A DNA stretch of 58,650 nucleotides. Source: an uncultured Prevotellaceae bacterium. Its GTDB lineage: Bacteria > Bacteroidota > Bacteroidia > Bacteroidales > Bacteroidaceae. A program made the translations under genes and the position numbers. The notes beneath the pieces were generated by a model. It was not told the origin of the DNA, did no database searches, and was given only the letters and a program-made list of their open reading frames with translations. The stretch's first letter is position 1. Each line of letters opens with the position of its first letter. Below, piece after piece: positions 1 to 8,227 of the stretch. The DNA is taken from positions 1-58,650 of the forward strand of contig CACYQO010000024.1 in the NCBI GenBank assembly GCA_902776545.1, written 5' to 3'.

Positions 1-174
1 GATGCTGATAAAGTCGATTATATAGTGAATAACTGTAGTAAAGTACTTACAGAGCCTAATAGGATTTGTTATTCAGGTAATATCACTTTAAAAGCGGATA
101 GCATATTTGTAGAAAAGGATGTGCGTTTTTGGGATAATTTGAATAATACAGGTGTACTTGTTTATCAAGAATAG
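1..174 (+). CDS. C-terminal end of an unknown protein (partial)
   Basis: Frame 1 is open from the first base to a TAG at 172-174 and encodes 57 residues ending in VLVYQE. The start lies outside the window. The composition is ordinary for a folded protein, but no motif is recognisable and I assign no function. It lies on the same strand as the next gene but is separated from it by about 340 bases that contain a new promoter, so the two are probably not one transcript. Confidence 0.6.
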   Translation, partial: DADKVDYIVNNCSKVLTEPNRICYSGNITLKADSIFVEKDVRFWDNLNNTGVLVYQE

Positions 175-517
175 TAATCTGTAAAAAGTAAATGTACTGG
201 ATCTTGTCTTTGCAAAAAGGACTTGTATCCAGTACAATTCTTTTATGTCTCAAATAAAGTGTCAAAGAATAAGTCTATTGATGTAGGATGTTTGCCTATG
301 CATTGTAAAGATATGGATGGCTCTGACAGATTATGGATGGACGCAGTTCGGACACTCACTGAAATATTAGATTTTCTTTGGTGGATTAATAATTTCTTTG
401 TAACTTTGCACCAGATTTTGCATCAAGAGCGCTTCAGTGCGCACCAACCGAGCTTCTGTTATGCCACGGTGGTAAAGAGATGCGAGTTAAGTGAGAATTA
501 ACTAAAATGATAACGGT
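175..517. other. 343-base intergenic region with one promoter
   Basis: No convincing gene lies here. A short open frame at 223-501 has neither recognisable protein content nor a plausible start context. The only clear signal is the Bacteroidota-type promoter at 377-409. Everything after about 416 would be a leader of roughly 100 nt for the amidohydrolase gene; I see no strong hairpin in it. Confidence 0.5.
377..409 (+). promoter_or_regulatory. Bacteroidota sigma-ABfr-type promoter
   Basis: TTTG at 377-380 and TAACTTTGC at 401-409 are separated by 20 nt. This matches the -33/-7 consensus of Bacteroidota. It points at the amidohydrolase gene starting at 518. Confidence 0.7.
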
Positions 518-1222
518 ATGCAATACACCCGCATTGTTCTTAACGAACCGCATGCCTCCATTGAGGGGCTTTATGACGAACGATTGAGTTTCTGGAACAT
601 TGATGATCGATTCATCAATGACATTGTGCTGAAGTGGACTGACTGGTACACTGACTACCTTTTTCATGGCTACAAGAATGTGAACATCAGGACGGTCAGA
701 TTCCCTTATTCCCGTTTTATCGTGGACGCTGAACGGCTTTGGAATGATCCATTAGAATCCGTTGGCCAGGGAATTCTGTACAAGCAGTTCGATGGCTATT
801 CTCGTGAAATCCCCAAAGTGTACAAAGAGAATCTGCTGAACCTTTGGCATTGGCACCAGCAGCGACTCATCAGCCAGCTGTGCCCTGATGCCCTGTTACT
901 TGATTGCCATTCCTTCCCATCAGAATTGAGTGATGTGGATATCTGCATTGGCTTCAATGAAGATTGGTCAAAGCCCAATAAGGAAACCATCGAATTGGCT
1001 GTCAGCCTATTCGAAAATGCTGGCTACAAGGTGGGCATCAACGAACCCTACAGCAACTCTGAGACTCCAAACTGCTCTTTTGCTTACCAGTCGATGATGC
1101 TTGAAGTCAACAAGAGAGCGTATATGGAACCAGGTTCTCTACGCATAAAGCACCATAATATATATAAGGTAAGCGTTAGAGATGTAATTACAACGATGCT
1201 GTCTGAATTAGGAGGAAATTGA
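518..1222 (+). CDS. N-formylglutamate amidohydrolase family protein
   Basis: This 234-residue protein belongs to the N-formylglutamate amidohydrolase (HutG-like) family of zinc-dependent deformylases/amidohydrolases. Visible signatures are an N-terminal PHAS at 11-14, RFIVDAERLWNDP around 66-78 (the usual R-F-x-V-D-x-N-R block) and DCHSFPS at 129-135 (the usual D-x-H-S-x-P block). The protein is cytosolic with no signal peptide. No hut histidine-degradation genes lie nearby, so the substrate may be another N-formyl or N-acyl amino acid. The ATG at 518 gives the first family motif close to the N-terminus. It is monocistronic or coupled to a tiny downstream frame at 1222. The family is well supported; the substrate is inferred. 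Confidence 0.85.
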   Translation: MQYTRIVLNEPHASIEGLYDERLSFWNIDDRFINDIVLKWTDWYTDYLFHGYKNVNIRTVRFPYSRFIVDAERLWNDPLESVGQGILYKQFDGYSREIPKVYKENLLNLWHWHQQRLISQLCPDALLLDCHSFPSELSDVDICIGFNEDWSKPNKETIELAVSLFENAGYKVGINEPYSNSETPNCSFAYQSMMLEVNKRAYMEPGSLRIKHHNIYKVSVRDVITTMLSELGGN

Positions 1223-1341
1223 TGTTCGATGGCTTTTGGGGCTTGCCGTCAGTTTGTGACGCTCATCATCCCGCGATCCGTTCATCTCATTGGCGATTTC
1301 GTCTTTGGCCAGATGGTGGGAAGATAGTGATTCGTGGCTGA
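1222..1341 (+). CDS. Possible 39-residue coupled small ORF
   Basis: An ATG at 1222-1224 overlaps the TGA of the amidohydrolase gene (TGATG) and follows GGAGGAAAT, an unusually good Shine-Dalgarno sequence for this group. The 39-codon frame, starting MFDGFWGLPSVCDAHHPA, ends at a TGA at 1339-1341. It is rich in aromatic and basic residues and has no recognisable motif. It may be a real coupled microprotein or the remnant of a decayed longer gene. Evidence is limited to start context and overlap. Confidence 0.3.
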   Translation: MFDGFWGLPSVCDAHHPAIRSSHWRFRLWPDGGKIVIRG

Positions 1342-1385
1342 TATAAGAGTAGAAAGAGGGCTTTTATTAGAATTCTGCGCCAAAA

Positions 1386-1417
1386 TTTGGAATTATCAGG
1401 GATTTGTCGTAACTTTG
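1386..1417 (+). promoter_or_regulatory. Bacteroidota-type promoter for the 1440 gene
   Basis: TTTG at 1386-1389 and TAACTTTG at 1410-1417 are separated by 20 nt. The start codon at 1440 follows after a leader of about 16 nt. Confidence 0.7.
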
Positions 1418-1439
1418 TTGCCGAAAAATTAAGTAAGTT

Positions 1440-2045
1440 ATGGCAGATAAGGTTTACAAGTTGTCGCTCGAACAGTTGAATGACATCGTCAGCGATGCTG
1501 TCACTAATGCTATTAAGAAACTCGACAATCTTGAAATTGTAGAGGATGAGAAGCAAAAGGAATCTACGGAGGTCAAGGTAGGTGAGTTCTCGGAGGAGCA
1601 ATACAAGGAGGCCATCGACACGATGGCCAAAAACCGTGGTGCTGGTGATGAACCGAAAGTAGGCATCTTTTGGTATAATCCCACGTTGAAACAACTCTTC
1701 GGTGTCGTATCCCACAAACGAACAGACTATCTGCGACCGAATGCAGGAGGTGGACTTATCACTTGTAGCGAGATGCATGAGGATGTTTGGAAGAAGGAGT
1801 TTCGTAAACAGAAGTATCATGGTGGTGGCATTGGCCCGTTTAAGGGTGAATACCAGATGAAGCCAAGAGGCCGTGTGTTCTACTCGCCTGCCGATGATCA
1901 GTACATCATTGCTGTAGGCTCATGGATTGATGAGAACCAGGATGCAATAGATCTTATTATCGAAGAATACGACTTGCCTCGCGAGAAAACGGTGGTGCAG
2001 AAAGCATCTCACTGGGACATTGGTCAAACATGGGCATCAACGTAA
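1440..2045 (+). CDS. Conserved-looking hypothetical protein, 201 aa
   Basis: I do not recognise this family. The first ~60 residues are charged and helical in character (ADKVYKLSLEQLNDIV, then a Glu/Lys-rich stretch). The rest is a compact domain with aromatic and glycine-rich blocks: VGIFWYNP, LFGVVSHKR, GGGIGPFKGEYQMKPRGR and VFYSPADDQYIIAVGSWIDE. There is no signal peptide or membrane segment. It has its own promoter immediately upstream and is followed 35 nt later by the BrkB gene, so the two may be co-transcribed. The regular codon use, strong promoter and well-placed ATG make it a real gene; the function is unknown. Confidence 0.8.
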   Translation: MADKVYKLSLEQLNDIVSDAVTNAIKKLDNLEIVEDEKQKESTEVKVGEFSEEQYKEAIDTMAKNRGAGDEPKVGIFWYNPTLKQLFGVVSHKRTDYLRPNAGGGLITCSEMHEDVWKKEFRKQKYHGGGIGPFKGEYQMKPRGRVFYSPADDQYIIAVGSWIDENQDAIDLIIEEYDLPREKTVVQKASHWDIGQTWAST

Positions 2046-2080
2046 TTCGTTTCTCATAACGAAAATCCCTTTTGTGACGA

Positions 2081-2998
2081 ATGCGCAGGATTTATCATAA
2101 GTTGTACCTTACCATCCGATTCTTTACAGAGAAGCGGGTGATGACACAGGCATCGGCATTGACTTACTCCACGCTGTTGGCCATTGTGCCTATGCTCGCT
2201 GTGGTGTTCGCCATCGCAAGGGGCTTCGGCTATAATAAATATATAGAGATGTGGTTCCGTGAGCTGCTTGCTTCTCAGCCGCAGGTGGCCGATGTGATCG
2301 TCACTTTCGTCAACAGCTACCTGATACATACAAAGAGCGGCATCTTCCTCGGCGTGGGACTGATCTTCATGCTCTACACCGTCCTGATGCTGGTCAATAA
2401 TGTCGAGGAGACGTTTAACCAGATCTGGCAGGTGAACAATTCGCGCCCCATCATCCGCTCGTTTGCCAACTATCTGGCCATGTTCTTCCTGTTTCCCATC
2501 ATCATCGTCATTTCCACAGGTCTTTCTCTCTTTATGGAGACGGTGGCCGATAAGATGGATGACATCGTCATTTTGGAACCCATCATCAATAAGCTGATCA
2601 GTTTCTCTCCAAGTATGCTGATGTCGCTGCTCTTCATCTTCCTCTATGTCTATATGCCCAATACAAAGGTCCGCTTCTCGTGTGCCATCATACCGGGTAT
2701 ACTTGCGGGTATCGCGATGAACTTACTGCAGATTGCCTATATCCACTCGCAGGTATGGGTGACGGGCTACAATGCCATCTACGGTTCGTTTGCAGCCCTG
2801 CCGTTGTTCATGCTCTGGGTGCAGATTTCTTGGGCCATCTGTCTCTTTGGTGCACAACTCACTTACACCAATCAGAACTTGAACCGCATCGGCTTCAATC
2901 TTGAAGAAATCGACATCCATCCGAAGGTGGATATGACGGATGATGAACGAGGCGAAGAGGCCAGAGAACTATATAGTGATCGATTAGACTCCTTATAA
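2081..2998 (+). CDS. YihY/virulence factor BrkB family membrane protein
   Basis: This 305-residue integral membrane protein belongs to the YihY/BrkB family, formerly misnamed ribonuclease BN. The N-terminal signature QASALTYSTLLAIVPMLA spans about residues 23-40, and some six hydrophobic segments follow up to about residue 265. The C-terminal ~35 residues are acidic and cytosolic in character (DMTDDERGEEARELYSD). The molecular function of the family is not settled; a transport role at the inner membrane is usually assumed. It starts 35 nt after the upstream gene and ends at a long inverted repeat shared with the convergent thrC gene. Confidence 0.88.
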   Translation: MRRIYHKLYLTIRFFTEKRVMTQASALTYSTLLAIVPMLAVVFAIARGFGYNKYIEMWFRELLASQPQVADVIVTFVNSYLIHTKSGIFLGVGLIFMLYTVLMLVNNVEETFNQIWQVNNSRPIIRSFANYLAMFFLFPIIIVISTGLSLFMETVADKMDDIVILEPIINKLISFSPSMLMSLLFIFLYVYMPNTKVRFSCAIIPGILAGIAMNLLQIAYIHSQVWVTGYNAIYGSFAALPLFMLWVQISWAICLFGAQLTYTNQNLNRIGFNLEEIDIHPKVDMTDDERGEEARELYSDRLDSL

Positions 2999-3001
2999 TT
3001 A

Positions 3002-3068
3002 GCAACGGACTACAAGACTTAAGGACTTAATGAAATCGAAAAAGTCCTGTAGTCGTGTAGTCCGTTGC
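3002..3068. repeat. Dispersed palindromic element, family A, copy 1
   Basis: Arms 3002-3028 (starting GCAACGGACTACAAGACTT) and 3042-3068 (ending TAGTCCGTTGC) are imperfect inverted repeats around a 13-nt loop. The element lies between the convergent ends of the BrkB gene and thrC and could terminate both. Similar elements occur at 5716, 21559 and 30146. Confidence 0.85.
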
Positions 3069-3076
3069 AAAAATGA

Positions 3077-4393
3077 TTATTGATTCATCAGATATTGTTT
3101 GAAGTCGGCAAAGTCCTTAGTCATGGGGACGCTCTGCTTCTGACCCTGCATGAAAGCTCGGAGACGAGCTGGGATGTCAACGTCGATGCCGAGGATATCA
3201 TCTACCTTCTCCTTGAACTTAGCAGGATGGGCCGTCTCGCAGAATACACCGACTTCGCCAGGTTTTAAGCCATCGACCAGGGCCTGATAGCCGCAGGCAC
3301 CGTGAGGATCGAGGATATAACCTGTCTCTTCGTAGCATTGGCGCATGGTCTGACGGATCTGCTCATCGCTATAGGTGGCACCTCCGATGAGGCTGCTGAT
3401 ACGTTCGTGGCTCTTGCCGTAGAGGTCGTAGATACGGGCAAAGTTGGAGGGATCGCCCACATCCATCGCATTGGCAAGCGTCTGCTTGGAAGGCTTCGGC
3501 TCGTAACGGCCTGTCTGGAGGTAGTTGTAGAAGATGTCGTTGGCATTGTTGGCGGCAATGAAGCGTGCGATGGGGAGGCCCATCTCATGGCCGAAGAGGG
3601 CTGCGCAGATATTGCCGAAGTTGCCAGAGGGCACGCACATGACAAGTTCATTGAACATTGAACATTGAACATTGAACTTTTCCTTCAGACGGGCGTAGGC
3701 GTTGAAATAGTAGAAGGCCTGTGGCAGGAAACGGGCGACATTGATGGAGTTGGCGGAGGTGAGCTTCATGTGCTGGTTCAGTTCGGCATCCATGAAGGCA
3801 TTCTTCACAAGTGCCTGACAGTCGTCGAAGACACCATCAACCTCGATAGCGGTAATATTCTTGCCGAGGGTCGTAAACTGGCACTCCTGAATGGGGCTGA
3901 CTTTTCCTTTCGGATAGAGCACATAGACGTGGATACCGTCTACACCGAGGAATCCGTTGGCTACGGCAGAACCTGTATCGCCAGAGGTGGCCACAAGGAC
4001 GTTTACTAACTTTGAACTTTCCTGACGGATGAAATATTGCAGGAGACGCGCCATGAAACGGGCACCCACATCCTTGAAGGCGAGGGTAGGGCCGTGAAAG
4101 AGTTCCAGCGTGTAGATGTCATCTTTGACTTTCACGACTGGACAATCGAAGGAGAGTGTGTCGTAGACAATCTTTTTCAGGGCATCAGCCTCGACGTCTT
4201 CGCCGAAGAAAGCATCGGCGACGGTATAGGCAATCTCCTGAAAGGACATCTTGTCGATGTTGTCGAAGAAATCCTTCGGCAGTTGTTTGATCTTCTCTGG
4301 CATGTAGAGACCGCGGTCTTCTGCCAGTCCCTTGACGACGGCTTTATGAAGGTCGGCAATGGGAGCATTTCCGTTGGTACTATAGTAATTCAT
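3077..4393 (-). CDS. thrC: Threonine synthase
   Basis: This 438-residue PLP-dependent enzyme converts O-phosphohomoserine to threonine. The cofactor lysine lies in HGPTLAFKDVGARF (Lys107), and the phosphate-binding block ATSGDTGSAVANGF follows at about 134-147. The N-terminal YYSTNG and length fit the family. It is the last gene of the threonine operon. Two places carry heptamer repeats in frame: 3650-3677 encodes FNVQCSMFN inside the sequence RLKEK...ELVMCVPSGN, and 4008-4020 encodes part of SSKLVNVLV. Both fall between conserved blocks, so activity is probably kept. The start ATG at 4391-4393 lies just after another heptamer tract. Confidence 0.95.
   Translation of the reverse strand: MNYYSTNGNAPIADLHKAVVKGLAEDRGLYMPEKIKQLPKDFFDNIDKMSFQEIAYTVADAFFGEDVEADALKKIVYDTLSFDCPVVKVKDDIYTLELFHGPTLAFKDVGARFMARLLQYFIRQESSKLVNVLVATSGDTGSAVANGFLGVDGIHVYVLYPKGKVSPIQECQFTTLGKNITAIEVDGVFDDCQALVKNAFMDAELNQHMKLTSANSINVARFLPQAFYYFNAYARLKEKFNVQCSMFNELVMCVPSGNFGNICAALFGHEMGLPIARFIAANNANDIFYNYLQTGRYEPKPSKQTLANAMDVGDPSNFARIYDLYGKSHERISSLIGGATYSDEQIRQTMRQCYEETGYILDPHGACGYQALVDGLKPGEVGVFCETAHPAKFKEKVDDILGIDVDIPARLRAFMQGQKQSVPMTKDFADFKQYLMNQ
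3650..3677. repeat. Heptamer tandem repeat inside thrC
   Basis: Four perfect copies of ATTGAAC lie in the coding frame of thrC. Because 28 is not a multiple of three, the unit count matters for frame; the present state keeps the gene open. Confidence 0.9.
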
Positions 4394-4430
4394 TGACTTT
4401 GAACTTTGAGCTTTGAACTTTAAACTTTAT
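4394..4430. repeat. Heptamer repeat tract between homoserine kinase and thrC
   Basis: Five degenerate 7-nt units (ACTTTGA, ACTTTGA, GCTTTGA, ACTTTAA, ACTTTAT) fill the whole gap between thrC and the upstream homoserine kinase gene. The kinase stop codon (4427-4429) is part of the tract. Confidence 0.85.
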
Positions 4431-5701
4431 GATATGTTCATGAGGGCGTGCATAAATTCGTCGAGCTTCAGCAGACCGTAAGCACCTGATACACAACTTA
4501 CTTCGTCGTATTGCTGAACCTCGTCTGCAGGGATGCCGCGATACCAGATAAGGAACGGTACAGGCTGTCCGACATGGATGCGCTGCTCTACAGGTGTGAG
4601 GTGATCCGGCAGTACAGCGATGCATACAGGCTCGTCCCACGTCTCCACCTCTTTATATATAGGGGCGATGAGGCGTTGGTCGAGATACTCGATGGTCTTG
4701 AGCTTCAGATCCAAATCTCCGTCGTGACCAGCTTCGTCACTCGCCTCCACATGAACGAATACGAAATCATCATGCTTCAATGCCTCGATGGCTGCCTGAG
4801 CCTTTCCTTCATAGTTGGTGTTGGCCAGTCCCGTGGCACCAGGAACCTCAACAATCTTCAGTCCTGCATAGTGGCCGATACCGCGAATGAGGTCTACGGC
4901 AGAGATAACTGTGCCGCTTTTTACCTGCGGATACTGCTGCATCAGCGTTTCCATCGAAGGACGGTAGCCTCCGCTCCAAGGCCAGATGCTGTTTGCCTGG
5001 CGCTCGCCTTTCTGGGCTTTTGCGAGGTTGAAGGGATGCTTGGAAAGCAGGTCCTGCGATTTCAGAATCATCTCATTGATGAGGTCGGCAGTCTGCTGGG
5101 GAGTCATTCTGTTAACAGCTGTGGTACAGCTGTCTACAGGACAGGGCTCTGGCTGAACGAGGAGTGGGCGCCATTCTTCATTTGGATGGTCGTGGGGTGG
5201 GGCACAGATAATATGCTTATTGCCGCCTTTGATGACCAGCAGATGACGGTACTGGATGCCTGTGATGAATTTCACACGCTCACAGCCCTCTCGTTCATTG
5301 ATGGGCTTAGCCAGCTTTTCGTTCAGATAGTCAATCAATACACGGGCATCTTCCGTTTCCAGATTGCCGCCGTTGTGGGTGATGATCTTGCCGTCAGCGA
5401 GTGTAATGATATTGCAGCGGATGGCAAAGTCGTCATCAGCCATCTCATAGCCGATGCTGGCAGCTTCCAAAGGACCACGACCCTCATAAACCTTATTCAG
5501 GTCATAGCCGAGGATGGCTGTATTGGCCACTTCCGATCCAGGAGGGAAACCCTCTGGCACAGTGATAAGCCTGCCACAGCGGCCTTCACGGGCCAACTGG
5601 TCCATCATGGGCTTATGGGCATATTGTAACAGCGTCTTACCTCCCAATCTCTCCACTGGTAGGTCGGCCATTCCATCGCCTAATATAATGATATGCTTCA
5701 T
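4427..5701 (-). CDS. Homoserine kinase of the archaeal phosphoglycerate mutase (ApgM-like) type
   Basis: The 424-residue protein belongs to the alkaline-phosphatase superfamily branch of cofactor-independent phosphoglycerate mutases (ApgM). It starts MKHIIILGDGMADLPVERL with a metal-site Asp at 9, has GSEVANTAILGYD near 55-67 with the likely active-site Ser, and carries metal-binding blocks such as VHVEASDEAGHDGD and VLPDHLTP further on. In Bacteroidales this subgroup, sitting between thrA and thrC, is the proposed and, in B. thetaiotaomicron, genetically supported homoserine kinase that replaces GHMP-type ThrB. The context here is exactly that. The ATG at 5699-5701 is preferred; an upstream TTG in the repeat is not a likely start. 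Annotation pipelines often call it phosphoglycerate mutase. Confidence 0.85.
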   Translation of the reverse strand: MKHIIILGDGMADLPVERLGGKTLLQYAHKPMMDQLAREGRCGRLITVPEGFPPGSEVANTAILGYDLNKVYEGRGPLEAASIGYEMADDDFAIRCNIITLADGKIITHNGGNLETEDARVLIDYLNEKLAKPINEREGCERVKFITGIQYRHLLVIKGGNKHIICAPPHDHPNEEWRPLLVQPEPCPVDSCTTAVNRMTPQQTADLINEMILKSQDLLSKHPFNLAKAQKGERQANSIWPWSGGYRPSMETLMQQYPQVKSGTVISAVDLIRGIGHYAGLKIVEVPGATGLANTNYEGKAQAAIEALKHDDFVFVHVEASDEAGHDGDLDLKLKTIEYLDQRLIAPIYKEVETWDEPVCIAVLPDHLTPVEQRIHVGQPVPFLIWYRGIPADEVQQYDEVSCVSGAYGLLKLDEFMHALMNIS

Positions 5702-5715
5702 ATTGAGATTTTTTT

Positions 5716-5787
5716 GCAACGGACTATAGGACTTTTATATTCAGCATAATATTACGCAGCTAAGTCCTTGAGTCCTGTAGTCCTTGC
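5716..5787. repeat. Dispersed palindromic element, family A, copy 2
   Basis: Left arm GCAACGGACTATAGGACTT and right arm ending CCTGTAGTCCTTGC are imperfect inverted repeats around a longer, diverged centre. It fills the gap between thrA and the homoserine kinase gene, so it lies inside the operon transcript and could attenuate or stabilise the message there. Confidence 0.75.
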
Positions 5788-5793
5788 TAAAAA

Positions 5794-8187
5794 CTAAATA
5801 TTGGCGATTGACATAATATTTGCGAAGACACCAGCGGCAGTCACAGCTGCACCAGCGCCGTAACCCTGAATCAGCATAGGATACTCCTTATAGCGCTCGG
5901 TGGTCAGCAGTACGATGTTGTTGGAACCTTCCAGACCGTAGAAGGGATGGCCGTAGGGCACCTCCTTGAGGGCGACATTTGTCTTGCCGTTCTCCATCGT
6001 AGCCACGAAGCGCCAACGCTTGTTCTCAGCCTCCAGCTTCTGGCGGCGAGCCTCAAAGTCGGCATCGAGCTTGGGCAAACGCTTCCAGAAGTCATCAAGA
6101 CTTCCCTCGAAGTAGTCGTTGGGCACGAAGAGATGCTTCTCGACATCGTCCTGTTCCACCTTATAACCTGCCTCACGGGTGAGGATGACGAGTTTACGAA
6201 TCACGTCAGTACCACTGAGGTCGATACGTGGGTCAGGTTCTGAATAACGCTGTTCCTTGGCACGACGGACAGTCTCAGAGAAGGGCACGTCGGCAGCAAT
6301 CTCATTGAAGATGAAGTTCAGCGTACCAGAGAGGATTGCCTCAATCTTCAGGATCTTATCACCAGAGTTGCACAGGTCGTTAATGGTGCCGATGATAGGC
6401 AGACCTGCACCTACGTTGGTCTCATAGCGGAACCAGACACCACGGTCACGGGCTGTCTGCTTCAGCTTCAGGTAACTGTCGTAATCGCTGGAAGCTGCAA
6501 TCTTATTGGCTGCCACCACTGAAATATTGTGCTCCAGGAATGTCTGATATAGCATGGCTATCTGACGGCTGGCGGTACAGTCAACAAATACAGAGTTGAA
6601 GATATTCATCTTCACAATCTCCTCCTTCATGTGCTCTGTGTTGGCAGGGAAGCCGGCACGCAGGATCTTCTCATAATTGTCGAGGTCGATGCCATCGCGG
6701 TCGAGCACGAAGTTGTCAACGTCAGAGATGCCCACCACGTTCAACTTCAGGCGACGAGACTGCATCAGGAACTGCTGCTGGGTACGGATCTGCTCAAGTA
6801 GCATGCCACCCACAGTACCGATACCGCAGATAAAGAGGTTGAGCACTTTGTATTCAGAGAGGAAGAACGAGTCGTGGAGTACGTTGAGTGACTTGCGGAG
6901 GAAACGTCCGTCGACTACGAATGAAATGTTCGTCTCAGAAGCACCCTGAGCACAGGCAATCACCGAGATACCTGAGCGGCCCAGCGTACCAAAGAGCTTT
7001 CCTGCGATACCTGGTGTCTGCTTCATGTTCTCACCCACGATGGCGATGGTTGCCAATCCGCTCTCCACTTGCATGGGATACATGGCGCCAGTCTCAATCT
7101 CCTTGGCAAATTCTGCGTTCAGAGCCTCTGCTGCAGCATCTGCATCCTCGTCACGTACACCGATAGAGGTGGAGTTCTCAGAAGAGGCCTGAGACACCAT
7201 AAATACAGAGATGCCTTTGTTGGCCAATGTGGTGAAGATACGACGGTTCACACCAATCACACCCACCATCGAAAGCCCCGTCACAGTTATAAGTGTCGTG
7301 CCCTTGATACTTGAGATACCCTTAATAGGTTTGTTGTCGTCATCAATAGTTTCTTTGATGAGTGTACCCGGATGCCCAGGATTGAAGGTGTTCTTTACTT
7401 TAATAGGTATATTCTTGACGCAGACGGGATAGATGGTCGGCGGGTAAATGACCTTTGCGCCGAAGTTGCAAAGCTCCATCGCCTCTACGTATGAGAGTTC
7501 GTTAATGGTATAAGCGCTCTTGATGACTTTGGGGTCGGCTGTCATAAAACCGTCAACATCTGTCCAAATCTCCAAAACCTCTGCGTTAAGTACAGCGGCA
7601 AGGATAGAAGCGGTGTAGTCAGAACCGCCACGACCCAGGTTGGTGGTCTCATGGGTGTCTCGGTCTCTGGCGATAAATCCTGGTACCACGTAGATAGTCT
7701 TTTCGTTCAGTTCCTTGAAGGTCTCCTTTACCAGCTGAGTGGTCAGATCTGCATCAATCACGTGTTTGCCCAACTTCTTTTCCGTACGGATAAAGTCGCG
7801 GCTGTTCATGCGGATGCCGTTCTTCACCATTGCAGCCACAATGTGTGAACTCAGGCGCTCGCCATAACTGACAATCGTGTCCTCCGTCTTCTTCGAGAGG
7901 TCGTGAATGAGATACACACCGTAGAAGATGCTCTTCAACTGGTCGAAGAGCTGATCCACATTATTAAATAAGTCAACGCGCTTTTTGTCGTCAGTGATAA
8001 TTGTGTCAATCATCTGATGGTGGCGTTTTACCATCGCGTCGAATTCCTCGCGATAGTGCTCGTCGCCCTGTTTGGCCATCTGCGACGTGGCGATCAGTTT
8101 GTCTGTGATGCCGTCGAGTGCGCTTACTACTACAATGACAGGTTGCGTCCGAGCCTCTGCCTCCACAATTTCTTTTAAGCTCAAAAT
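5794..8187 (-). CDS. thrA: Bifunctional aspartokinase / homoserine dehydrogenase, 5'-truncated
   Basis: ThrA catalyses the first and third steps of threonine synthesis. Aspartokinase blocks are present (VSALDGITDK, IVSYGERLSSHIVA, LGRGGSDYTA, EIWTDVDGFMTADP), then two ACT regulatory regions, then homoserine dehydrogenase with LFICGIGTVGGMLLEQ. The N-terminal Lys-Phe-Gly-Gly-Thr-Ser block that binds ATP, normally within the first ten residues, is missing. The recognisable homology begins at RSILSLKEIVEAEA (from 8187), directly against the promoter at 8196-8227. No ATG lies in frame upstream; only a TTG at 8226 inside the promoter extends it. The dehydrogenase half looks intact; the kinase half should be inactive if the sequence is correct. 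It may also be an assembly deletion of the leader and first ~12-15 codons. Confidence 0.85.
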   Translation of the reverse strand: MLSLKEIVEAEARTQPVIVVVSALDGITDKLIATSQMAKQGDEHYREEFDAMVKRHHQMIDTIITDDKKRVDLFNNVDQLFDQLKSIFYGVYLIHDLSKKTEDTIVSYGERLSSHIVAAMVKNGIRMNSRDFIRTEKKLGKHVIDADLTTQLVKETFKELNEKTIYVVPGFIARDRDTHETTNLGRGGSDYTASILAAVLNAEVLEIWTDVDGFMTADPKVIKSAYTINELSYVEAMELCNFGAKVIYPPTIYPVCVKNIPIKVKNTFNPGHPGTLIKETIDDDNKPIKGISSIKGTTLITVTGLSMVGVIGVNRRIFTTLANKGISVFMVSQASSENSTSIGVRDEDADAAAEALNAEFAKEIETGAMYPMQVESGLATIAIVGENMKQTPGIAGKLFGTLGRSGISVIACAQGASETNISFVVDGRFLRKSLNVLHDSFFLSEYKVLNLFICGIGTVGGMLLEQIRTQQQFLMQSRRLKLNVVGISDVDNFVLDRDGIDLDNYEKILRAGFPANTEHMKEEIVKMNIFNSVFVDCTASRQIAMLYQTFLEHNISVVAANKIAASSDYDSYLKLKQTARDRGVWFRYETNVGAGLPIIGTINDLCNSGDKILKIEAILSGTLNFIFNEIAADVPFSETVRRAKEQRYSEPDPRIDLSGTDVIRKLVILTREAGYKVEQDDVEKHLFVPNDYFEGSLDDFWKRLPKLDADFEARRQKLEAENKRWRFVATMENGKTNVALKEVPYGHPFYGLEGSNNIVLLTTERYKEYPMLIQGYGAGAAVTAAGVFANIMSIANI

Positions 8188-8195
8188 GCTTCGGT

Positions 8196-8227
8196 GCAAA
8201 GGTAATGCAATTAGAGCAAATAACAAA
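8196..8227 (-). promoter_or_regulatory. Promoter of the threonine operon, abutting truncated thrA
   Basis: On the minus strand TTTG (8224-8227) and TACCTTTGC (8196-8204) are spaced 19 nt apart, a full consensus. Transcription would start at about 8189, at the very edge of the remaining thrA coding sequence, leaving no leader and no start codon. Confidence 0.75.

Noticed and set aside
223-501. 92-residue open frame before the amidohydrolase gene
   Set aside because: It spans the promoter at 377-409, has no family similarity and no suitable start context.
4511-5629. 372-residue open frame antisense to the homoserine kinase gene
   Set aside because: It lies wholly opposite a well-supported gene, shows no protein family features and is a by-product of codon bias.
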